DNA of 64,000 nt from Janthinobacterium sp. GW456P (GCF_002127655.1 NZ_NEHB01000021.1:23132-87131); one strand, 5' to 3'. Shown: positions 40,605-50,159, numbered from the stretch's first letter. The notes: generated from the letters alone by a model not told the origin. Numbers and translations: made by a program.

Positions 40605-42884
40605 ATGGGCAGCTATCCGAAAGTGCCGTACGTGGTGGGCGAAGACGTGACGCTCCTGCATTGTGAACGCAGCGTCTGCAAGAAGGTCAAGATACGCCGC
40701 AACTTGCCAGGCAATATCATCGTCATTCATGGCGTCAACGATGTGGGCGTCAGCTACAAGGCGGTGGAACATGGCTTGTGTGAGGGCTTGGCGCAAAGGC
40801 TGGGGCGCGGCTTTACGCCGGCTTCTTACCGCATGCCTGTGGCGGCGGACAAGGACAAGCTGGAAGACGATCCCGACGCCGTCTTCTTCAAGCGCACGAT
40901 GGCCAAGGATACCAACAGCCCCGTGATTCCGTTTTACTGGGGCTACCGTGAAGTGGGCGAGAAATGCCGCACTAAAAACGGCCAGTTTATTGACCGTTAC
41001 GGTAACCGCCTGGACAAGGACCTGTCGAAGGAAGGCGGGCCGTTTGGCAATGCCACCAGCAATTTGCCCGATATGTGGCGTCCGGGTATCTATGCGCCAG
41101 TTGACCCGATGGGCGATGCTTTGCGTCCATTGAGGACGGCTCCTGGCCGCATGTACATGGTGCTGGCCGCGCAGCGTCTGGCCGCGCTCATTGCCATGAT
41201 CCGCGATTACGATGCGGATGATACCGTCAGCATCGTCGCGCACAGCCAGGGTTGCCTGCTGTCGCTGCTGGCGCAAGCCATGTTGATGGAAAAGGGGCTG
41301 GCGCCGGCCGACAATCTGATCCTCACGCATCCGCCCTACAGTCTGGTGGACAGCCTGCCTCTGCTGATGCGCGGCGCGGCCTGGTTCGACGGCGGCGAGG
41401 ATGCGGTGATGAAGCCCTATTACCATTTGCTCAGTGGTGCACAGACCATGGGGGCACGCCTGAAGACCTTGGTGAATATTGTGGCTGGTGTGGCGAGGGG
41501 CAGCGGCAAGGCCTGCACGCCGCCGTTCGGCGACTTGAAGAAGGACGAACATCGCGGCATGGTGGGCAGTCAATGGCAGAGCGCCGAGGACCGTGACAAC
41601 CGCCGCAAAGTGTATCTGTATTTTTGCCCTGAAGATATGACGGTGGCGCTCGATAATATCCAGGGCATGGGATGGGATGGCGTGCCCGATTATGCATCGG
41701 GAAGCGAGTTGGTAGAAGAGGAGGAGACATTCAGCGTTGATGGACTTAGCGTTGCCTCCGGAAATACCAAGATGGTGGAACGCTTGCAGGTACGCGGCGC
41801 ATTGGCGGAACTGGGCGGCAGATTCTATCAGCGGGTATTCAGCAACAAGAGCAGGCTGGATACGGCCACGGGAAAGACCACGGTATCGTTGGTAGGCAAG
41901 CCGCCTCCTTTTGATTTTCCACTAAGGCTCACGGCAGAAAACGAGCAGTCGCATGTGGAGGTTTCTTTGCGTAGTCATCGTGCACAACACAAGGCGTTGG
42001 CGTGGCCTATTGATACCAGATTGAGCAAAACCGAGCAGCGCAATGGCATACGCACCATTACAGGCGAAGCATTGAAACAGCCGGTGCAGGCCGATTTGCG
42101 CGGCACTTCGCAAATCGAAGCGGCGAGTATCCCCGCAACGTCCATGATGAGAAACCGTCCTGTTACCGATCAGGGACCCGTTGAGGAAGTTGATCCTTGT
42201 GATGCTTCGGTCGCGCTGACGAGCGCGACTGGCATGCTGCTACGCAGCGAGTATCGCCCCGATCCGGGGGGCTATCAAAAGTTTCCCGAAAGGGAAGAAT
42301 ACCTCAGCCCACGAGAGTTGGCATTGATGACGGCAAGCTATAACAAGGAAAAAGGACTGGACGTGAAAGACAAGCTTGATCAACGCGAAATCGTATCGGC
42401 GAAACGCTACCCTGATAGCAAGGTCGTCGCGCAAGTTCAGGAAAGCCCGAACGAGGCGCGCTTGCGCTGGCAGCGCGAAGTCAGTGCCAAATCTTTCCAC
42501 AGTTCCATTATCGGTAGCGCGAAGAATCATAGCCAAGTGACGGCGTATGACGTGGCGATTGGCAGCGGCAAGGCTAGCTCAGATCCGCAGTTCTACGCGT
42601 ATCTATGTGCGGTGGCGGATTGGCGGGTGAAGGATCTAAAGTACAGCGATAGAGGGCGTAAGGGAATACGCATAAAAGAAAAGTTCATATTGGAGTTCGC
42701 GCCATACTTATCCGTAGAACCCGGATGGAGAAGTGCTGCGATCAATGGCAGCATTGACTATTACAACACCGGAATCTTGCCTTTAGGATTGCCCTTGCTA
42801 TCAGGGCCGTTGTGGAAAATTGTAATGTCACAGACCAAAAATATAAAGGTAGTGAGTGGTGAGCGAAAAAAGCAAAATAAATGA
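40605..42884 (+). CDS. tle3: Tle3-type T6SS phospholipase effector (DUF3274)
   Basis: A 759-residue effector. Residues about 36-220 form an alpha/beta-hydrolase core: IIVIHGVNDVGVSYKAVEHG, then the nucleophile elbow VAHSQGCLLS (S214). The central part has VYLYFCPEDMTVALDNIQGM and GRFYQRVF, as in the DUF3274/Tle3 family. The family consists of T6SS lipases that act in the periplasm of target cells and need a Tla3 adaptor; the next gene is the matching DUF2875 protein. From about 41.7 kb the coding sequence is less GC-rich than the first half, which suggests a recombined C-terminus. Enzyme specificity cannot be read from the sequence. Confidence 0.85.
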   Translation: MGSYPKVPYVVGEDVTLLHCERSVCKKVKIRRNLPGNIIVIHGVNDVGVSYKAVEHGLCEGLAQRLGRGFTPASYRMPVAADKDKLEDDPDAVFFKRTMAKDTNSPVIPFYWGYREVGEKCRTKNGQFIDRYGNRLDKDLSKEGGPFGNATSNLPDMWRPGIYAPVDPMGDALRPLRTAPGRMYMVLAAQRLAALIAMIRDYDADDTVSIVAHSQGCLLSLLAQAMLMEKGLAPADNLILTHPPYSLVDSLPLLMRGAAWFDGGEDAVMKPYYHLLSGAQTMGARLKTLVNIVAGVARGSGKACTPPFGDLKKDEHRGMVGSQWQSAEDRDNRRKVYLYFCPEDMTVALDNIQGMGWDGVPDYASGSELVEEEETFSVDGLSVASGNTKMVERLQVRGALAELGGRFYQRVFSNKSRLDTATGKTTVSLVGKPPPFDFPLRLTAENEQSHVEVSLRSHRAQHKALAWPIDTRLSKTEQRNGIRTITGEALKQPVQADLRGTSQIEAASIPATSMMRNRPVTDQGPVEEVDPCDASVALTSATGMLLRSEYRPDPGGYQKFPEREEYLSPRELALMTASYNKEKGLDVKDKLDQREIVSAKRYPDSKVVAQVQESPNEARLRWQREVSAKSFHSSIIGSAKNHSQVTAYDVAIGSGKASSDPQFYAYLCAVADWRVKDLKYSDRGRKGIRIKEKFILEFAPYLSVEPGWRSAAINGSIDYYNTGILPLGLPLLSGPLWKIVMSQTKNIKVVSGERKKQNK

Positions 42885-42963
42885 ATTGTCGAAGTCTGGT
42901 CGGTAACAGTTTGCTTTGACTGCTTATCGTTTTCTCCATGATTGCAGGCCAAAAGGTGTAGCT

Positions 42964-44580
42964 ATGATGACGCTTCGTTGGTTGGGAATATCGATGGTTC
43001 TTGTAATCTTATTTTTTGGTTGGTTATGGCTAGGTGCTGTATCTAAGAGTCAGGCACGTGAAATTGCGTCACAACTGCAGGCGCAACAGCCCAAGAAGCC
43101 AGTGGAGCCAAAGCAAGAGTACGTGCTGGAAGTGATCGGACTCGGTGTGACACTGGATAAATACCGTCAGGGAAAATTGTGGAAAGCCTTGCAAAAAGGA
43201 AGTGCGTACACCAGCATACGCGAACAAGATCCGAAGAAATACCCATGGACGGGCGATGATAAGGACGGGGAAGGCGGCAGCAGGGCATATGACGCGCTGG
43301 AAAATGGCGTCAATTTTACCCCGCTGTATTGGGGTTTGCCTTCATTTTATGCGGGTACGCCCATTCTCGACCCGGCTGCGCAGCCGAGCTTGATAGAGCC
43401 GATGGCGGGACTTGTGGCTGGCGCAGGCACGTCGGGCATGGCTTGGCATCTATTTTCGATTGCGTCCTGGAAACTAGACGAACGCCCTGACCAATTGCTT
43501 GTTGAAGTATTTGATTTTTTCGATAAGCATCCTGACGTACCTTATGTCGTTTTGCACTCCGAGGACAGCGTTGGCACGCGGGATGGCAATCGCAAGCCAG
43601 GCACGGCCAGAAAGTTGATCAATGGATATTTCATTCCAGATATGCCTGATGCCACGGCAGTATTTATCCTGGCGCGGCGCGAACGTATAGAACCGTTACG
43701 CCCTTTTGTATGGGATGACCCGGAGAATAATTTCGTCCAAGAAAAATTGCGTGGCATGTATTACAACGTCATGCAATCGCTTCCTTCGCGCGCGAAACAG
43801 CAACGACCTGAGGCTTTCAGCGAGCGCCAACCCACCGTCGCCGAATGGCTCACCGCCGCCGCCGCCTTCGCGCAGCGGCCCGATATCCGTGGCGTCGGCT
43901 TGCACGCTTTCGGCCAGATCAATCCCTGGGAAAATCGTCCGCCGCGCGACTGGAAACCGACGCCGTGGTTTCCCATTCCGTGGAACCGGGAGCAGATGGA
44001 AACCTTCGACCGCCTGCCCTCGTTCGGTTTCGTGCACCGGCCCGTGTTCGTCAAGTTCGCGGATGAGGAGGGTAAGCCCGTCACACGGAGCGATGCGCGC
44101 CAGAATATTTTCAATGCAGGCTGGCGGCAGGCGCTGCAGACCTTGCCGGAAGCCGAACGTGGCAAGGGGCCGGCGCGTATCGTGGCCGGCACGGGAAATC
44201 AGCCGGAGCAGCTGCTGATGTTGGAAAGCATGCTGCACGACTATGCGGCGCAGGGCGGGCCGGAAATCGACAGCGGCAAGAGCGCGCAGTTCATCAATAC
44301 CGATCTTCGCCTGGGCAACACGGGGGCGGCTACGTGGTTCATGCAAATGGCCATCGGGGTGATGGGCAGCTATCGCGATGGCGGCGCCAGTGCGGCGATC
44401 AATTTGCGTGACCGTGACGAGGCCAGTATTATCTTCGTCACGCCGCCGTCGGACGCCAAACGCCGGCAGCAGGATGCCAATGGCGATATCTTCCGCAGCC
44501 GCATCATCCCGGCGGTCGATCCGGCCAACTATGCCGCGCCATCGGTGGAATCCATCCTGGAAAGCTCGGTGGGCAAGTAG
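42964..44580 (+). CDS. tla3: Tla3-type adaptor protein (DUF2875)
   Basis: A 538-residue protein with an N-terminal membrane segment (LGISMVLVILFFGWLWLGAV) and DUF2875 features: YVLEVIGLGVTLDKYRQGKL, NGVNFTPLYWGLPSFYAGTP, FDFFDKHPDVPYVVLHSED. In Pseudomonas aeruginosa the DUF2875 protein Tla3 helps load the Tle3 lipase onto VgrG; here the same partners adjoin. The anchor suggests it works at the inner membrane. The first half is more AT-rich than the second (switch near 43.8 kb). The start at 42964 has AAAGGTG upstream. Confidence 0.85.
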   Translation: MMTLRWLGISMVLVILFFGWLWLGAVSKSQAREIASQLQAQQPKKPVEPKQEYVLEVIGLGVTLDKYRQGKLWKALQKGSAYTSIREQDPKKYPWTGDDKDGEGGSRAYDALENGVNFTPLYWGLPSFYAGTPILDPAAQPSLIEPMAGLVAGAGTSGMAWHLFSIASWKLDERPDQLLVEVFDFFDKHPDVPYVVLHSEDSVGTRDGNRKPGTARKLINGYFIPDMPDATAVFILARRERIEPLRPFVWDDPENNFVQEKLRGMYYNVMQSLPSRAKQQRPEAFSERQPTVAEWLTAAAAFAQRPDIRGVGLHAFGQINPWENRPPRDWKPTPWFPIPWNREQMETFDRLPSFGFVHRPVFVKFADEEGKPVTRSDARQNIFNAGWRQALQTLPEAERGKGPARIVAGTGNQPEQLLMLESMLHDYAAQGGPEIDSGKSAQFINTDLRLGNTGAATWFMQMAIGVMGSYRDGGASAAINLRDRDEASIIFVTPPSDAKRRQQDANGDIFRSRIIPAVDPANYAAPSVESILESSVGK

Positions 44581-44593
44581 AACGGGAGACAGC

Positions 44594-44860
44594 ATGCGCA
44601 AAGTCATCCGGTTGGGCGACGCCACGTCGCACGGCGGCAAGGTGATCAGTTGTGCCGCCACGCATTTCACGGTCAATGGCATTGCCGTCGCCTGCGTCGG
44701 GGATGTGTGCAGTTGCCCCGTCAAAGGACACCAGGGCTGCAAGATTGCCAGCGGCTCGTCCCGGCACAGCATCAACGGCGTCGCCATCGCCTTCGAAGGC
44801 GACAGCACCACCTGCGGCGCCAAGCTGCTCGCTGGTGGCGTCAACCTCCGGACGTCCTGA
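44594..44860 (+). CDS. PAAR-domain spike tip protein
   Basis: An 88-residue PAAR protein that would sharpen the VgrG spike. Visible features are MRKVIRLGDATSHGGKVISC, the middle VGDVCSCPVKGHQGCKIASG, and the C-terminal AFEGDSTTCGAKLLAG. The His and Cys residues fit zinc binding at the tip. It starts 13 bases after the Tla3 stop, with GGGAGAC as ribosome site, and has no fused effector domain. Confidence 0.9.
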   Translation: MRKVIRLGDATSHGGKVISCAATHFTVNGIAVACVGDVCSCPVKGHQGCKIASGSSRHSINGVAIAFEGDSTTCGAKLLAGGVNLRTS

Positions 44861-44945
44861 CGCCGTACGCTCCTGGTATTTCCTGGTAACTATATAATCT
44901 GCGCTTGGGCGATATCCGCCCCCGAACGTCGATTGAAGGAATGCC

Positions 44946-45605
44946 ATGCCAGGATATTTTATGCGCTCTGTAGCGCTCTTTACCGTATTGGCCGTGTGCA
45001 TCTCTGCCAGTGCCGCCGAGGCGGTGGTGGATGCGCAGCAGCGCGCGTCCTTGCTGGCATTTTATGCGCAGCAGTATCCGGACGAGCCCGCTGCGCGCAC
45101 CGTGTTCGAGAGCGTGCCCGTGGTCGGTGGCCGCGGCAGCGAAGTGGTGGGCAGCGTGGAAACGCCGCCGTATCGTGGCCATGGCGCTCTGTGCCGGACG
45201 CAGCGCACCAAGTTCGTGTTGCACGGCGAGGGCAAGCAGGCGCGTTGGCAAGAGGCGGGCATGGAATACTACGCCTGGCTCGATCGCGGCACATGCCGCG
45301 CGGTGGCCGAACCCGTGCGCATGCTGCAGCGCGTCCCCGATGCGGAGCTTGAAGGCGTGTTGCTGTACCAGAAACCGCTGCTGGAGCGGGCGCGATTATT
45401 GATGGCAGGTAATACGGCCTGCGCCCCGTTGCGGGCCTTGAAATTTGCGCTGGCGGCCGTCGACGTGGGCGCTGCCGCCCCGCGTGCCGAAGAGCGCTAT
45501 GCGCTGGTGTTCAAGAGCGACCGCGACAGCTACGTCCGCGTCTGGCTGCGCAAGAGCGGCGCCCAGTATGACGCCTGGAACGTGACTTGCCCGCCAGTGC
45601 TGTAG
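44946..45605 (+). CDS. periplasmic protein, candidate immunity to the Tle3-like lipase
   Basis: A 219-residue exported protein: signal peptide SVALFTVLAVCISASAAEA, then a soluble domain with four Cys (TCRAV, TACAPLRALKF, NVTCPPVL) and no known motif. It follows PAAR by 85 bases, with a TATAAT at 44893-44898 and AAGGAATGCC as ribosome site. Tle3 lipases act in the periplasm and are neutralised by periplasmic immunity proteins encoded beside them. This is the only exported candidate here, so I infer immunity (Tli3 role) without sequence proof. Confidence 0.65.
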   Translation: MPGYFMRSVALFTVLAVCISASAAEAVVDAQQRASLLAFYAQQYPDEPAARTVFESVPVVGGRGSEVVGSVETPPYRGHGALCRTQRTKFVLHGEGKQARWQEAGMEYYAWLDRGTCRAVAEPVRMLQRVPDAELEGVLLYQKPLLERARLLMAGNTACAPLRALKFALAAVDVGAAAPRAEERYALVFKSDRDSYVRVWLRKSGAQYDAWNVTCPPVL

Positions 45606-45647
45606 ACTGCTCGCCCTTTGCCTGATTCTTTTTTGACTGTTGCAACC

Positions 45648-46082
45648 ATGAACGAAAATTCCACTTCCGCCCGCAGCTGGGGCACCATCGTCACGCATAG
45701 CGACGAGATGGCCATCATCTACCGCTATGTCGACGCCTTCCATGACGACTGGGACCTGTCGTCGCAGCCGGACCGCATCATCATCGCCTGGCGCTACGAA
45801 GACGAAACGGGCATGCCCGCACCGAACGAGCGCGAGCATATGGAAGAGCTGGAAGCGGCGCTGGCGCCCGTGGTGGAAGAAGACGGCTTTGCCACCCTGG
45901 CGCTGGTGTCGACGGGGGAAAACCTGCGCGAATGGATTTATTACACGCAGTCGGGCGAGGAATTCTTCAATCGCCTGAACACGGCGCTGGCGCCGCGTCC
46001 GAAATTCCCGATCGAAATTCGCAGCGCGGCGGACCCGGCCTGGTCGACCTACGCCGGTTTCATGGCCGCCTTGTCGAAGTAA
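45648..46082 (+). CDS. DUF695-family protein
   Basis: A 144-residue acidic cytoplasmic protein. WGTIVTHSDEMAIIYRYVDA, WDLSSQPDRIIIAWRYEDET and ENLREWIYYTQSGEEFFNRL match the DUF695 family, whose function is unknown. The ATG at 45648 is preferred to an upstream TTG. It converges with the beta-lactamase gene with no base between the stop codons. Confidence 0.85.
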   Translation: MNENSTSARSWGTIVTHSDEMAIIYRYVDAFHDDWDLSSQPDRIIIAWRYEDETGMPAPNEREHMEELEAALAPVVEEDGFATLALVSTGENLREWIYYTQSGEEFFNRLNTALAPRPKFPIEIRSAADPAWSTYAGFMAALSK

Positions 46083-46976
46083 TTACACCAGCGCGGCGGC
46101 CACGATGCGTGTCGCGGCCGTAATGATGTCCTGGTTGTTGTCCGCATTTTTCAGTTCGCGCGTGTAATATACGGCGATCACCAGCGGGGCGCCGACGGGC
46201 GGATAGGCCACGCCGATATCGTTGATGCTGCCGTAGGCGCCCGAGCCTGTCTTGTCGGCTACCTTCCAGCCGTCTGGCAGGGCCGGGCGGATGCGCTTGT
46301 CGCCCGTCGTGTTGCCGCGCATCCAGGTATCGAGCTGCTGGCGCTGCGGCGCCGGCAAGCCATCGCCCAGCAGCAACTGCTCCATGCTGCGTGCCATCGA
46401 TGCGGGACTGGCCGTGTCGCGCACTTCGCCGGGGATGGCGCTATTCAATTCCGTTTCCCAGCGTTCGAGCTGGAACTCCTTGTTGCCGATGCTGCGCGCA
46501 TACGCCGTCACGGCTTGCGGCCCGCCCAATATTTTCATCAGGAAATTGGCAGCGCTATTGTCGCTGTACTGCAAGGTGGCGGCGCACAGCTCGGCCACCG
46601 TCATGCCGTCGGCCAGATGCTTTTCCGTGATGGGCGAATACGTGACCAGATCTTTTTTCTCGTAACGCACGCGCTGTGCCAGCAAGCCCGCTTCGCTGGC
46701 GCTGTGGGCCAGCACGGCGGCCGCCAGCATCGCCTTGAAAGTGCTGCACAGGGGAAAGCGTTCGTCGGCACGGTGGGCAATGCGCAGCTCGCCGCCCTGG
46801 CGCCAGGCGGAAACGCCCAGGCGTCCGCCCGCGGCCTGTTCCAGCGCGGCCAGTTGCGTGTGGGCGCTGGCGATGCTGGTGGCTGGTGCGGCAAACAGCA
46901 GCGGAGCCGGGCACAGCAGGGCGGCGCCGCCGGCCAGCAGGAGGTGGCGGCGCAGATGGTTCGTCGATTCAGTCAT
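46083..46976 (-). CDS. bla: class A beta-lactamase
   Basis: A 297-residue periplasmic serine beta-lactamase. The signal region has twin Arg (HLRRHLLLAGGAALL). The catalytic Ser is in LCSTFK (S78), SDN in LQYSDN (138-140), the general base Glu in RWETELN (E174) and KTG in DKTGSG (242-244). The Cys before the catalytic Ser is present, but the KTG region has no Cys to pair with it, unlike KPC or GES enzymes. Spectrum cannot be deduced. Its ATG overlaps the end of the hybrid kinase gene (ATGACTGA), so expression is coupled to that kinase; no AmpR/BlaI-type regulator adjoins. Confidence 0.95.
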   Translation of the reverse strand: MTESTNHLRRHLLLAGGAALLCPAPLLFAAPATSIASAHTQLAALEQAAGGRLGVSAWRQGGELRIAHRADERFPLCSTFKAMLAAAVLAHSASEAGLLAQRVRYEKKDLVTYSPITEKHLADGMTVAELCAATLQYSDNSAANFLMKILGGPQAVTAYARSIGNKEFQLERWETELNSAIPGEVRDTASPASMARSMEQLLLGDGLPAPQRQQLDTWMRGNTTGDKRIRPALPDGWKVADKTGSGAYGSINDIGVAYPPVGAPLVIAVYYTRELKNADNNQDIITAATRIVAAALV

Positions 46977-49644
46977 GGTCTGTAGGTATTTTAGGAGTGG
47001 AAAGGGTGGCCAGCAGTTCGCCGATGGCGAGCAGGTTGGCCGGTTTGGTCAGATGGTGGTCGAAGCCGGCCGCGCTCGATTGACTGCGGTCGTTTTCCGC
47101 GCCCCAGCCCGTCAATGCAACGAGCACAACGCTGGCGCCGGCCGGTATCCGGCGCAGCGCGCGCGCCACTTCATAGCCGTTCATGCCGGGCAGCCCGATA
47201 TCGAGGAAGATGACGTCTGGCAAAAATTGCGGCGCTATGGCCAGGGCCTGCGCGCCATCGTGGGCGACTTGCGTGGCATGGCCCATCATGTCCAGCACGG
47301 CGGCCAGGGTATCGGCCGCATCGACGTTGTCGTCGACCACCAGCACGCGGAAATGGCGGGCGCTGGCGGCGGGTGCGGGCGCGTCCGGTGCGGCGGGGGC
47401 GTTGGCTTCCTCCTTCAGCAGCGGCAAGCGCACGGTAAATATGCTGCCCAGGCCGGTGCCGGGACTGAGCACCGTGGCGCTGCCGCCATGCAACTCGGCC
47501 AGGCGCCGCACCAGTGACAGGCCGATGCCCAGGCCGCCCTGAGCGCGGCCCATGTTCTGTCCCACCTGCGTAAACATGTCGAACACGGTCGTGATCGATT
47601 CGGCGGGGATGCCCACGCCGCTGTCTTCCACCTCGATCAGCGCCTCATTGCCGTCGCGTACCGCGCGCAAGGCGATATGGCCGCCGGCGGGCGTGTACTT
47701 GGCGGCGTTGTTGAGCAAATTGCCCAGCACTTGTGCCAGCCGCGTGGGGTCGGCCTCAAGCGGCAGTGCCTGCTCGTCGAGCGTCACCTGCAACTGGTGA
47801 TGGTTCGCTTCGATCAGCGGCATGCTCGTTTCCACGGCGCTGGCGATGATGGTTTTCAAGTCCGTGCGTTCGAGCTTGAGTTCGATCTGGCCCCGCGTGA
47901 TGCGCGCCACGTCCAGTAAGTCGTTGACCAAGTGCACCATCTGATTGACTTGCCGCTCCATCACGTCGCGCACACGCGCCACGGTGGCGGGCTTGTCGGC
48001 GGCCAGGCGCATGATTTGCAGGCCGTTGCGGATGGGCGCCAGCGGGTTGCGCAGTTCGTGCGCCAGGGTGGCCAGGAATTCTGTCTTGCGCCTGTCCATC
48101 TCGGACAGGTTGTCCGCCAGCTGGCGCAATTGCTGTTCCGAGCGCTTGCGTTCGCTGATGTCGCTGAACAGCACCGTCAGCAGGCGGCTGCCGGGGCCGC
48201 CCAGGCGCGCGGCGAAGACTTCGAACCAGCGCTCCATGGCCACGGCTTCGTTTTCATAGCGCACGGGCTCGCCCGTCTTGACGACCTGGTCGTACAGGTC
48301 GAACCAGTGCTGGTCGTGGTCGGGCACGATGCTGCGGATGGTCTTGCCGATGGCATTGTCCAGGCCCGACTGCTTGACGAAAGAAGGGTTCGCTTCCAGG
48401 TAGCGGAAATCCACCGGGCGGCCTTGCTCGTCGTACAGCATTTCAATGACGCAAAAAGCCTGGTCCATCAGTTCGATCAGGGTGCGATACCGTTCCTCGC
48501 TGCTGCGCAGCGCATCTTCCACCTGTTTCTGGCGCGTGACGTCGAGCAGCACGCCGGGCAATTGCAAGGGCGTGCCATCGGGCGCGTATTCCACGCGTCC
48601 CCGCGCGATGACCGAGCGGTACTGGCCATCGCCAGGGCCGATGCGGTAGCTGGCCTCGAACGGCGTGTGCGCGTGCAGCGCCTCGGCGATCTGCGCGCTG
48701 ACTTGCTCGCGGTCATCCGGATGGATGATGTCCAGGTAGCGCGCCAGCGGCGCCGCCGTGGCCGCATCGGCATTCACGGGGAACAGGCGCGCCATATTGC
48801 TGTCGGCCGTGACCCGGTCGGCCACGATGTCCCAGTTCCAAGTGGCCACTTCGCCCGCCGCCAGGGTCAGGCGCAAGGTTTCCTCGTTCTGCTTGCTGGC
48901 CGTCAGGTCGAGCGAGATGCCGGACAGGGCGATCACCTTGCCGCTCCCATCGCTGGCGCAGGTGCCGCGCATATGCGCCCAGTGCAGCGAGCCGTCGGGC
49001 CAGCGCACGCGGATGTCGATTTCGAAATCGCTGGCGCTGGCGATGGCCGCGTGCACCACCGTCTGCCAGTGCTGCAGGTCGCCGTCGAGCATGGCGCCCG
49101 TCAGCTGCGCGTAATCGATGTGGCTGGCTGGCGGCAAGCCCAGATTGGCCTTGAATGCGTCGGAACACGCCATGCTGCCGCTGCCCAGGTCGATTTCCCA
49201 CGTGCCCATGCGGCCGCCCTGCATGGCCAGGCGCAGCCGCTGTTCCGTCTGCCGCTGCTCGGTCACGTCGCAATGCGAGCCCAGCCATTCAACGATGCTG
49301 CCGTCGGGCGCCAGCACGGGCAGCATGCGCACGAGCATATTGCGGTAGGCGCCGCTGACGTGGCGCAGCCGGTATTCCGCCTCGAACACGGTCGTCAGGT
49401 ACGACGGCATGACGTAAGGCAAGTTGCGGTCGTCCGGATGCAGGGCATTGAGCCAGCCGCGGCCCCGCAGTTCGGCCTCCGTCTGGCCCGTGAAGGCGCG
49501 CCAGGACGGCTGGTCGGCATCGAACTGGCCGAAGGTTTTCGTGCTCCAGACGATGTCGCAATGGGCGCTCAGCAGCATGTGCGCGGCCTGGGCGGCGGCG
49601 GGGGAAGGCGGGGGCTCGTGGCTGTGCTGGCTCGGTTCTGGCAT
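46969..49644 (-). CDS. hybrid multi-PAS sensor histidine kinase with C-terminal receiver
   Basis: An 891-residue cytoplasmic kinase. Four PAS/PAC units can be seen in the first 480 residues: FTGQTEAELRGRGWLNALHP with HCDVTEQRQTEQRLRLAMQG; ISLDLTASKQNEETLRLTLA; LLDVTRQKQVEDALRSSEER; LFSDISERKRSEQQLRQLAD. HisKA follows (ATLAHELRNPLAPIRNGLQI, phospho-His), then HATPase (GNLLNNAAKYTPAGGHIALR; GIGLSLVRRLAELHGG), then a receiver (RVLVVDDNVDAADTLAAVLD; IFLDIGLPGMNGYEVARAL). There is no membrane segment. Start 49644 is chosen because the longer frame starts with TTG. Coupled to bla by an eight-base overlap. Confidence 0.92.
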   Translation of the reverse strand: MPEPSQHSHEPPPSPAAAQAAHMLLSAHCDIVWSTKTFGQFDADQPSWRAFTGQTEAELRGRGWLNALHPDDRNLPYVMPSYLTTVFEAEYRLRHVSGAYRNMLVRMLPVLAPDGSIVEWLGSHCDVTEQRQTEQRLRLAMQGGRMGTWEIDLGSGSMACSDAFKANLGLPPASHIDYAQLTGAMLDGDLQHWQTVVHAAIASASDFEIDIRVRWPDGSLHWAHMRGTCASDGSGKVIALSGISLDLTASKQNEETLRLTLAAGEVATWNWDIVADRVTADSNMARLFPVNADAATAAPLARYLDIIHPDDREQVSAQIAEALHAHTPFEASYRIGPGDGQYRSVIARGRVEYAPDGTPLQLPGVLLDVTRQKQVEDALRSSEERYRTLIELMDQAFCVIEMLYDEQGRPVDFRYLEANPSFVKQSGLDNAIGKTIRSIVPDHDQHWFDLYDQVVKTGEPVRYENEAVAMERWFEVFAARLGGPGSRLLTVLFSDISERKRSEQQLRQLADNLSEMDRRKTEFLATLAHELRNPLAPIRNGLQIMRLAADKPATVARVRDVMERQVNQMVHLVNDLLDVARITRGQIELKLERTDLKTIIASAVETSMPLIEANHHQLQVTLDEQALPLEADPTRLAQVLGNLLNNAAKYTPAGGHIALRAVRDGNEALIEVEDSGVGIPAESITTVFDMFTQVGQNMGRAQGGLGIGLSLVRRLAELHGGSATVLSPGTGLGSIFTVRLPLLKEEANAPAAPDAPAPAASARHFRVLVVDDNVDAADTLAAVLDMMGHATQVAHDGAQALAIAPQFLPDVIFLDIGLPGMNGYEVARALRRIPAGASVVLVALTGWGAENDRSQSSAAGFDHHLTKPANLLAIGELLATLSTPKIPTDHD

Positions 49645-50159
49645 GGGTAGGATAAATAATGGTGCGGCGCGCCGCCGCTGCACTGGGATGGGGCAGCGCG
49701 GCAAGCTCAGGTATGGCGATATTACAGTCAAATACCGGCCTGGGCCTGTCCTTCAGGCGCTTTTGCGCCGCATTGCCGCAATTACGTCGCCAGGGCGGGA
49801 CAATGGCAAAACAGCAAGCCGATCGGCGTATTGTGGCTGAATAACCACTAGTCGGCCTTGAATAGTGGTGAATAAATATTTTACATAACAATATTCTTGC
49901 AGCGCATCAGCCGCTTGAATTAAATTGGCGCCTTACTTAAAAGTTGGTGTTCATCAGACATCCCAGAGATGCGGCCGGAACCGCTGTCAACTTGAGTGAC
50001 AGCCAGGGCAGAGCCAGTGACGCCGAGAGCGGGGGAACATCCGCTCGCGCTGTTGCACCGTGATGGTGCAAACGATCGTCCAGCGCCGTATATAACCCGG
50101 AGACAGGTTGCTAGAAAGACAGATTTCGCAATTCTTTTTTTAAACTTCTGGGAAACCAC
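49645..50159. other. divergent promoter region of the hybrid kinase and TonB receptor
   Basis: About 515 bases without a gene. It contains a seven-base-arm hairpin at 50053-50071 and AT-rich sequence (49860-49925). Confidence 0.45.
50053..50071. promoter_or_regulatory. inverted repeat upstream of the TonB receptor
   Basis: TTGCACC-GTGAT-GGTGCAA, a perfect seven-base inverted repeat about 90 bases before the receptor start. It is a possible operator or leader hairpin. Confidence 0.35.

Noticed and set aside
38895-41573. 892-residue open frame on the minus strand opposite vgrG and tle3
   Set aside because: It is the shadow of two well-supported plus-strand genes and has no protein-like domains.
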